Shown in pieces: positions 57,362 through 64,000 of a DNA stretch of 64,000 bases. The DNA comes from Tritrichomonas musculus. Its lineage: Eukaryota; Parabasalia; Tritrichomonadida; Tritrichomonadidae. Position 1 is the stretch's first letter; each line of letters starts with the position of its first letter. A program made the translations under genes and the position numbers. The stretch is taken from positions 682,001 through 746,000 of the forward strand of contig JAPFFF010000022.1 in the NCBI GenBank assembly GCA_039105265.1. The letters run 5' to 3'. The notes under the pieces were generated by a model. That model saw only the letters and a program-made list of their open reading frames with translations. It did not search any database and was not told where the DNA came from.

Positions 57362-58001
57362 ATCAATTGATTGATTTTCATTTTATTTTTGTTCATTTAT
57401 TTATTAATTCATGATTTCAATACATATCTGGTCAAAATAATTTTTCTTCAGAAAAAGTTCTCGAAAAATTTTTCGCTAATATTGCTATAAATGTGTAAAC
57501 CAATATAGTATATAACCATTTAAATATAAATCTGTAAATGAAAACTATTATTATACGGCAATGATATGGCATGATGGGTATTGCGTCTACAGAGACCTTG
57601 TAAAGGTGGTAGGTTCGATTCACATACATGACACTTTTCTGTATTATTTTATATATTATCCTAGAAAATGTAGAAAGCAACCGCTGGATTCGAAAGATAA
57701 TAATATAAGAGAGGCAGAATGTACAACCCGTATACATTAAAACAATTCATGAAAAAACTATTATAAATGGTTTCCCACAAAGAACCGTCAAAAAACTAAA
57801 AACACTTTAACGTGTTCCCACAAAGAACCGTCAAAATACACCGTACTCTTTACATTAATAATCTTTATACATATTACTTTAATAATAACACTGAATGACG
57901 GTTCTTTGTGGGTTTTTGCCCCGAAGTTCTATATTTTTTTTTGTTCAATCAGTGGAGTACAAAAATAAAAACATATAAATGTGTCATTTATTTTTATTCA
58001 T
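57362..58001. other. 640-bp intergenic stretch in the second Polinton
   Basis: The largest gene-free stretch inside the element. It holds a tRNA-like patch at about 57565-57632 (B-box-like GGTTCGATTC), which does not fold as a proper tRNA. It also holds three copies of CCCACAAAGAACCGTCA, two direct and one inverted. It lies between the convergent 3' ends of the fibre-like and KilA-N genes. Confidence 0.6.
57774..57912. repeat. CCCACAAAGAACCGTCA repeats, two direct and one inverted
   Basis: Copies at 57774-57790 and 57817-57833 on plus, and 57896-57912 on minus. The second and third form a perfect 17-bp inverted pair around a 62-bp core, like a small MITE or a long-range hairpin. Placement between convergent genes would also suit a 3'-end or bidirectional terminator. 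Confidence 0.75.
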
Positions 58002-58775
58002 TCATGATTGAAATTGATTGAAGTATTCATCAATGAGTGTGTGTAATTGTTCCAGTCGTTCATTCTTTATTATAATGTTGCAACCATTGATGGTGTAATC
58101 ATTACGAGGGAAGTTGTTCTTGACAAGTTCTTTAATGTCTTCGTTCGGACTCATCGCTATCGGCAAATTATCTTTGAATATAAATCTTTCATTCTCATTA
58201 TTATGAGTTGATACAGCTCTGAATGTTCGTTTGTTTCTTCTCACAAGATGAAGAATTGTGTTTTCAGCATCATTAGTTTCTTTCCAAATCAAATACTTGT
58301 AATTGTGTTCTTTGTTAGATGGTACGAGCCGTGGTTTCTTTTGTTGTATTTCTTCAACCAATTGTTGTCGTTCATGTTCAAAATGTGAATCAAGAAGCTT
58401 CATGATGTAAATTGAATAGCGAGGTGATGCATACATTGCAACATTATTTACAAGAAGACGATGAATATAAAATCCACGAAGATTAATAGGTAAATTATCG
58501 CGTTTTTCATATATTTTGTCTAGTGCGGAATTTTCCGCAGTAGAACTTTTACCCATTTCATCAATGATTTCCTTTGTTGTTTTGCTTTCAAACCAATCAT
58601 TTACTCTTTTCTTTGAATGACAAGCTGTAATAATTGATTGTACTTGATACATATCATCCTGTTTTGAATGAATGATTCTTAAATGTTCATTGTATTGAAT
58701 GTATTCATAATCATTATTGATTGGTTGAGTTGTGGCGTTTGTGTTTGTGGCTGCGTTTGTTGTGTTGCTGCTCAT
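58002..58775 (-). CDS. KilA-N domain protein, BRO-like
   Basis: 257 residues. The KilA-N core runs about 25-130: YEYIQYNEHLRIIHSKQDD, SIITACHSKKRVNDWFESK, RGFYIHRLLVNNVAMYASPR, YSIYIMKLLDSHFEHERQQL. This order is typical of KilA-N/BRO DNA-binding proteins of large DNA viruses. The C-terminal part (KYLIWKETNDAENTILHLVR, then NPRNDYTINGC-like strands) fits the extra domain found in several viral KilA-N proteins. Probable DNA-binding regulator of the element. Confidence 0.75.
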   Translation of the reverse strand: MSSNTTNAATNTNATTQPINNDYEYIQYNEHLRIIHSKQDDMYQVQSIITACHSKKRVNDWFESKTTKEIIDEMGKSSTAENSALDKIYEKRDNLPINLRGFYIHRLLVNNVAMYASPRYSIYIMKLLDSHFEHERQQLVEEIQQKKPRLVPSNKEHNYKYLIWKETNDAENTILHLVRRNKRTFRAVSTHNNENERFIFKDNLPIAMSPNEDIKELVKNNFPRNDYTINGCNIIIKNERLEQLHTLIDEYFNQFQS

Positions 58776-58867
58776 TGTTTGAATTGATGATAAAAAATTG
58801 ATTTAAAAATAAAACAACAAAAATAAATTGATTTTCAAGAGGCATTTTTCTGCTTCTAGCATTTCAT

Positions 58868-61800
58868 TTAATGATTCTCAAATAAATAATCCTTTGCAGT
58901 GAAACCATTGACATAAGGACAACAACAATGATTTGATAATACTAACATTTTTGAATGTGCTGCTGTTAAAGCATTTTTGATAACAGTTATTTTACTCATC
59001 AGTTGTGAATTCATTTGAAGGTTTATATTTTTGCCTTTCATTATTGATTGCTTATCAATGACATTTTTGTAATCACTTGATTTGATGTTGTTCTTCTTCA
59101 ATGAAACACCTTTGAGCTTTAATGAAATTGTTTTGTCATCACTCCAAATCGTATAACATTTAGCACACAAAGCAACTTGATTTGCTCCAAACTTTTCTAC
59201 ACAGCATCCGAGAATCTTTTTCTCATCATATACATCATTGATTGCAGGATTTGGCATAAAGCTATAAATGTGTTTGTCATAAAATGTTTTGTCTTTGATG
59301 ACGTAATCAAACAACTGGTCAATCGGTTTATTCATATCACCAGCTATAGACATGTAAAGGCTGTCCGTATCGACTGAGTTGAAATGAATCTTATTCATGT
59401 CAATGCATTTGTAAAGAAAGTCATAAAGGAAAGTCAAATACCAATATTTCGCATTGTCTAATGTCCAAAATGATTCCTGAAGACATGTATTACATTTGAA
59501 TGAATGAGGTTGTGATTGTATCAAATAACAATCATTTGACAATTTACATCCATTACGATAAGTATCAGATGCAATCAATTGAAATGCTTTATTTTTATCA
59601 ACAATTCTTACTTTATTGAAGTTCTCTGAATTCATACCGTCATATCCGTAAGATCCGTTCATGCTAATCTTGTAAAACTTTTCGTTTCCGTGTGCCTTTC
59701 CTGACAATATATCTTGACGCTTCTTCATAAACTCACAAACAAATTGATTGAATCCGTCATGAGCTTCATATAAACTTAAGCTCTTAATGTCATCAACTAT
59801 AAGTCCGTGGTCAATTAAAAACCATAAAAGGTAATTCGAGAACGTCATAAATGTACCGCATGTATCAAGAAGCATTGTCAGCTTTCTTGTTTCTTTATCT
59901 GCTGAATTCAGTTTATTGTCTTTCATGTACTGATACATATAACTTCCTATCGTTTGTTCATCATTCATTATATTGATGTTTCTAAACACAGGGGGAAAGT
60001 TAATCAAATCATTGATTTTATTCTTTGGACATCTCAATTTGACTTCAGCTTTGAATATAAACTCAGGGTTTGCATCAAATCGCTTCTTTGATTGAATGAT
60101 ATTCATTGCAGCAATGAACACCTTTTCATTCTTGTTTCCATCTTCATCATAAACATCAAAGCGTTTTATAAATGAACCAGGCATGTACATGATTCCTCCG
60201 TGATAAGGATTAAATGAATGTTTTACTGAACTGAATGATGAAGGATATAATGAATTGAAATCAATTCCAGCAACGTGTGAGACTATGTTTGAAGTGTCAT
60301 AGCTAATGATTCTGTCATTAACGGTATCATATTTGAGTTTATTGATTAATGTTTGACCTCTGATGTTCACTCGATGAAGTACATTTGATAACCCTCCCGT
60401 TATATTCTCTCTCAAGTTGTAGTATTCTTTTTCATCAGTTATGAGTGTTGGCAGGTGATGGAGCTTGCAGAATTTCTTCAATTGTATTTTGGTTCTTGTT
60501 ATCTTGTCGTCATCACGTTGTCTCAAACGATTACATTCAGCACAAGCCAACAAACAGTTATCAATCTGATGTCCTTTGTTGTTATCTATTCTGTCAAGAG
60601 TTGGTTTGTTGGTATGAGTGAAGTGTTCACCACATAAATGACATTTACCTGTTTCATTTGATTCATACAATTTCATGAATGCTTCGAAATCCTTTTCACT
60701 AACACATTTTGATATATCGCGTTGATTTTGGTTCATTTGGGTCGATGAATCTCCTTTTTGCAAGCAAAAATTGTGCTTCATGTCTTGTTTTCGATAGTTA
60801 TCACATTTATTAATCCACCATTTCTTTGTTGGTTTGAATGTGTTTGATTTATTGATGATTTCATAGTCGTTCTTAGGATTGAAATCTTTGTAAGCGAGAA
60901 CATATTTGATACATGATGCGTTCTTTGACAATGAAAGATTGCTAATTAAATCAACTTTATATTCAGCATTCATTTGAATAAGGTTGTCAATAGGATTAAT
61001 CATCATTTCAACATCATTATCATTGTATGATAACAAATAATCCCAACGTGTTGCAAACCTCTTTGAATCAATCAAATACTCTTCATAATCAGCTTTTGTT
61101 AATGGATTCTTTTGATTGAGATAACTGTAGAAGTCTTCATATTTGAACGGTTCACTCTTTGACAACACTTCATTATAATTATCATTGTTGATTGCTTCAT
61201 AAGGAAAGACACCTTTCGAACTGTTGGATATACCACCAAAATCGATTCCAAACTGTTTGAGTGTTCCTCCAGCAACAAATGCTTGTGCGTCAATGAACCT
61301 CAATCGAATAGGGTACTTTGATGACTTCAATATGAATTGTTTCAATGATGTAGCTGTTCCAATCATTCCGCTATCGATAGACCAATGATTTTTAATCAAT
61401 TGCTCTTTGAATAAGTTTGAATCAAATCGTGATGAGTTAAAACCGAACACTGTTATCGTTTTCAATGATGAATCTATTTTATTGAGTTCTTCTTCCGATT
61501 TATCTTTAATGAATGATTTTAAATGATTCAACTTATCAACATACACATCACAGCCAACAACAAATAACCAGTCAATCCATTTGGCAATGAATTCATTTGT
61601 TCGTATATCAAAGTTCTTTGTTATCAATCCTTTATCAAGCTTCACACATGATGAAACACTCAAAGGAATCAATCGAGAATTGATAACTGATTTATCACTG
61701 ACTTTCTTTTCAATCTTTTGTTCCATTGTTTCAAAATCATAAGTGATATAATGCTTTGTTGGCTTCCATTCAAGTTCATATGAAAGACAATACAAATAAA

Positions 61801-63442
61801 CAGGATTGTTTAAGATGTGTGGACAATATGGTAAAGCTTCTCGTGAAGGAATGAAATCCTTTTTGAATTTACCATCACATTTTTCTACATGTCTGTTGAA
61901 TCTGTCAATATTGTTATTTCCTTTATGAATGTATGAACCACAATGAGGACAAATATGAATATTTGTTAATGCTTCAGCATTGATGATGTACATTATGTGA
62001 ATTATCTTATCCTTTGAATACAAGAGAGCTGAAAACGTTTTGTTTGATTCGTCTGTGTTATGCCATTGGTTTTGTAAATCGAAAAAGCCTTTTTTATCTG
62101 TTTCAGTTTGGTTGTATTCATAAATGTTGACATTGATGTTATGATTCTTCGCTGATTCTTTCATTTCTTCAATTGTGATTCCTTTGAAGGTGTTGATTAA
62201 TTGTTTGGCTGCTTTTGAAGGCTTCTTTGTATAACTCAAACCGTGTTCATCACATAATATTTTCTTTGCTGCTGCTGTTCTGTCAGAGATTTTAAATGTT
62301 CGTGTTTCAATAAGTTGCTTATTCAAACAACAAGCAAGGAAACGATACCAACACAAACAATCATCAACGTTATCAATAATGATATATTTATTTTTGCCAA
62401 ACAATTCTGAAACTTCATCAATCTTTCCTGTTATCTTAACAACTCGTGAGATTGTAAACGAAACAGACCAAACGATACATAATTTGATGTTTGAAGTAGT
62501 GGTTTCATATTCATGTATTTTTGATTCAACATACAGTTTAACTTTGTCAATATCTTTATTCTCTCTGACAATTATTGGTACTGATGCTTTATAGTTCTTC
62601 CATTTGATATCACTTGCTTCATATGTATATCTTTCACTTTCATTCTTTGGTGGTATCTCAAATATACCAGTCAATTGAAAATATATTTTGAACGGTTTCA
62701 CTTCTTGTTTAAATACTGTTTCAGTCAAATATTCATTGATGTTTTCAATTGATGAAACTCCGTTCTTGTAATATATTTTTATCGGTTCTTTACTGTCTTC
62801 ATCTAATCGTTCAACCTTTTCATTATCATTTGGGAATTGGTCAATGAAATGACTGCATGCTTCAACTGCTTCATCAAAGTTCTCAGGTTCATTGATTATG
62901 AAATATGAGTCATGTTTTGAATGAACACCTTTATAGCCAAACTTTTTGAGATATTCAATTAATTCAGCATTTTCATTGTTGAATCGAATGTCTTCATATC
63001 GTTGAGGTTGTTTGTTTGTCTTTGGTGGTAATGGTCTCAATAATATATTTTCAGATTTGATTAATTGAAGGGCTTTGTTGAGTGCATCATGAGCTATTTT
63101 AATATTGTCCTCGATTTGTTTTTGTTTTAGTTTTTGTTCATCATCTTGTTCTTCTTCTTCAAATTGTTCCTCTTCCTCCTCTTCTTCTTGTTCTTCTGCT
63201 TCTTTCTTCATTCTATTGACGAAATCTAATATTGATATGTCATCTATTCTATTACCTTCATGTTCTCTAAAACCGTATGAATTCAGATAGTTTTCTAAGA
63301 TTGATTTGAAGTGTTTAACATCATAATCACTAGGTTTAGATGTTGACAAACGAGGTTTTAATTGAAGTTCATTATTGATATACCTGATTTGTTCAATAAC
63401 AAATGATTTGGTATCTTTTCTATAGTAATAACGAGAACTCAT
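58868..63442 (-). CDS. Protein-primed DNA polymerase B with embedded HNH domain
   Basis: 1524 residues. Order: acidic N-terminus (polyglutamate about 78-105); DDCLCWYRFLACCLN and related blocks that may be a diverged OTU-like segment (about 350-480); a C2H2-type zinc finger (CPHCGSYIHKG...RHVEKC, about 505-530); ExoI YITYDFETMEQ; ExoII VFGFNSSRFDSNLF; ExoIII LLSYNDNDVEMMI; an HNH-like insert CHLCGEHFTHTNKPTLDRID with NCLLACAECNRLR (about 945-990); PolA AGIDFNSLYPSSFS; PolB KISMNGSYGYD; PolC NSVDTDSLYMS. It replicates the element. The HNH insert between exonuclease and polymerase halves is unusual and could nick or process DNA ends. Confidence 0.92.
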   Translation of the reverse strand: MSSRYYYRKDTKSFVIEQIRYINNELQLKPRLSTSKPSDYDVKHFKSILENYLNSYGFREHEGNRIDDISILDFVNRMKKEAEEQEEEEEEEQFEEEEQDDEQKLKQKQIEDNIKIAHDALNKALQLIKSENILLRPLPPKTNKQPQRYEDIRFNNENAELIEYLKKFGYKGVHSKHDSYFIINEPENFDEAVEACSHFIDQFPNDNEKVERLDEDSKEPIKIYYKNGVSSIENINEYLTETVFKQEVKPFKIYFQLTGIFEIPPKNESERYTYEASDIKWKNYKASVPIIVRENKDIDKVKLYVESKIHEYETTTSNIKLCIVWSVSFTISRVVKITGKIDEVSELFGKNKYIIIDNVDDCLCWYRFLACCLNKQLIETRTFKISDRTAAAKKILCDEHGLSYTKKPSKAAKQLINTFKGITIEEMKESAKNHNINVNIYEYNQTETDKKGFFDLQNQWHNTDESNKTFSALLYSKDKIIHIMYIINAEALTNIHICPHCGSYIHKGNNNIDRFNRHVEKCDGKFKKDFIPSREALPYCPHILNNPVYLYCLSYELEWKPTKHYITYDFETMEQKIEKKVSDKSVINSRLIPLSVSSCVKLDKGLITKNFDIRTNEFIAKWIDWLFVVGCDVYVDKLNHLKSFIKDKSEEELNKIDSSLKTITVFGFNSSRFDSNLFKEQLIKNHWSIDSGMIGTATSLKQFILKSSKYPIRLRFIDAQAFVAGGTLKQFGIDFGGISNSSKGVFPYEAINNDNYNEVLSKSEPFKYEDFYSYLNQKNPLTKADYEEYLIDSKRFATRWDYLLSYNDNDVEMMINPIDNLIQMNAEYKVDLISNLSLSKNASCIKYVLAYKDFNPKNDYEIINKSNTFKPTKKWWINKCDNYRKQDMKHNFCLQKGDSSTQMNQNQRDISKCVSEKDFEAFMKLYESNETGKCHLCGEHFTHTNKPTLDRIDNNKGHQIDNCLLACAECNRLRQRDDDKITRTKIQLKKFCKLHHLPTLITDEKEYYNLRENITGGLSNVLHRVNIRGQTLINKLKYDTVNDRIISYDTSNIVSHVAGIDFNSLYPSSFSSVKHSFNPYHGGIMYMPGSFIKRFDVYDEDGNKNEKVFIAAMNIIQSKKRFDANPEFIFKAEVKLRCPKNKINDLINFPPVFRNINIMNDEQTIGSYMYQYMKDNKLNSADKETRKLTMLLDTCGTFMTFSNYLLWFLIDHGLIVDDIKSLSLYEAHDGFNQFVCEFMKKRQDILSGKAHGNEKFYKISMNGSYGYDGMNSENFNKVRIVDKNKAFQLIASDTYRNGCKLSNDCYLIQSQPHSFKCNTCLQESFWTLDNAKYWYLTFLYDFLYKCIDMNKIHFNSVDTDSLYMSIAGDMNKPIDQLFDYVIKDKTFYDKHIYSFMPNPAINDVYDEKKILGCCVEKFGANQVALCAKCYTIWSDDKTISLKLKGVSLKKNNIKSSDYKNVIDKQSIMKGKNINLQMNSQLMSKITVIKNALTAAHSKMLVLSNHCCCPYVNGFTAKDYLFENH

Positions 63443-63534
63443 TTATGATATTATTAAAAAATCAAATTATTTGAAATTTGAAAAAATGTTAAATCAAAAA
63501 ATAAAAAATATTTCGAGTTTTTTATTTCATTGAA

Positions 63535-63885
63535 ATGTCTGAGTTAAGAGAAATAATAAAACACATTGAAGAAATACATAAATTACTTTTGATATTAGAA
63601 TCAAAACAAGAAGTAAGTGAAGAAGAAGAAACAAATGAAGAAGCAAATACAGAAGCAAACCATAAAAGAACGCGTTCAATATTCAATTCATCAAAATTCT
63701 TGAACAAGGATGAACGTGAAAAAGTTATACAATTTTTGGATGATAAAGTAATGAATGATATAAATAAGTTGCCAGGACATAAAAGGTGTTCATATACACA
63801 AAACTTATTGAAAGAAAAATTGAAGTTAAATGTATCATCATATATGATTAATAGATTATTGGCATTTAAGAACAACAAAGAATAA
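63535..63885 (+). CDS. Unknown small Polinton protein (116 aa)
   Basis: MSELREIIKHIEEIHKLLLI (helical), a glutamate-rich linker, then a compact basic helical C-terminus (KRCSYTQNLLKEKLKLNVSS) with a winged-helix-like look. Divergent from polymerase B with 92 bp between starts. A DNA-binding role is possible but not shown. Confidence 0.5.
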   Translation: MSELREIIKHIEEIHKLLLILESKQEVSEEEETNEEANTEANHKRTRSIFNSSKFLNKDEREKVIQFLDDKVMNDINKLPGHKRCSYTQNLLKEKLKLNVSSYMINRLLAFKNNKE

Positions 63886-63923
63886 AAATATCATTTAATT
63901 AATTTGTTTATTTTTGGTTTAAA

Positions 63924-64000
63924 ATGAATAGTGCAATTAAAGGTTTGAGTTGTGATACATCAGCTTTACACGCTCAGTTTCGAATAGTTAAAGACAAGAT
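63924..64000 (+). CDS. 5' part of the conserved outermost Polinton gene
   Basis: ATG at 63924 opens MNSAIKGLSCDTSALHAQFR, then IVKDK, to the window edge. It matches the start of the 82-residue protein at 11495-11743 (MNSALNGLNNDAEALYARFK, then VIKDK). In both elements it is the outermost gene and points outward, which places the right end of this Polinton within a few hundred bases to 1 kb beyond the window. Confidence 0.75.
   Translation, partial: MNSAIKGLSCDTSALHAQFRIVKDK

Larger units (their letters stand above)
45505..64000. mobile_element. Second Polinton, left end to beyond the window
   Basis: The left end is placed at AGTAGTATATGTATGTGTAT (45505), because the first nine bases equal the terminus of the first Polinton and because a coding frame is cut exactly there. 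The outermost small gene of the first element reappears at the right edge, so the right end must be just outside. Visible parts: capsid, integrase, probable penton, fibre-like protein, KilA-N protein, polymerase B and eight or more small genes. A packaging ATPase and Ulp1-like protease were not seen. The frames in the window are open, so the visible part looks whole. It is only distantly related to the first element. Confidence 0.85.

Noticed and set aside
57557-57633. tRNA-like patch with a B-box (GGTTCGATTC) and an A-box-like TGGCATGATGGG
   Set aside because: The T stem has two mismatches, the spacing from the D arm to the anticodon-like TTGTAAA loop is about eight bases too long, and the acceptor ends do not pair. 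It may be a decayed tRNA-derived piece, but I would not call a tRNA.

Overview
The window is intron-poor, very AT-rich eukaryotic DNA that carries virus-like elements of the Polinton (Maverick) class. I infer a trichomonad (Parabasalia, perhaps Tritrichomonas-like) host. The grounds are the Polinton load, very short spacers before ATGs, mariner-, hAT- and TTAA-type DNA transposons side by side, and a NUMOD4/HNH gene family that I associate with trichomonads. This is inference and was not tested by any search. Elements are visibly richer in G+C than the host flanks.

Layout. 1-3000: the 5' end of an unknown minus-strand gene at the window edge, then a broken, rearranged Polinton fossil (capsid gene and one companion gene). 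3000-10700: host DNA with a frameshifted small gene, an HNH-family gene fragment, nested MITE-like repeats, a 1.6 kb mariner-type element with long terminal inverted repeats, a glycosyltransferase-2 gene, and two 466-bp inverted arms (3885-4350 and 9783-10248) that bracket the block. 11029-34075: a Polinton of about 23 kb with long terminal inverted repeats. It looks whole and carries protease, integrase, packaging ATPase, double-jelly-roll capsid, probable penton, protein-primed DNA polymerase B, a giant fibre-like protein and about a dozen small genes. 34076-45504: host DNA with tandem repeats, small unknown genes, a bromodomain plus hAT-transposase-like gene split by a 1.4 kb TTAA-flanked insertion, GC-rich palindromes and a frameshifted coiled-coil gene. 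45505 to beyond the right edge: a second, distantly related Polinton in the opposite gene order. It has capsid, integrase, KilA-N protein, fibre-like protein and a polymerase B with an embedded HNH domain.

How the genes work together. In each Polinton, polymerase B copies the element by protein priming and the integrase inserts it. Capsid and penton would build a shell, the ATPase would fill it and the Ulp1-like protease would mature it. The long repeat-rich proteins are candidate fibres. Two non-textbook signals stand out: repeated dynein light chain (LC8)-like GxQT motifs in four otherwise unrelated proteins of the first Polinton, and a host-side gene joining a bromodomain to a hAT-like transposase.
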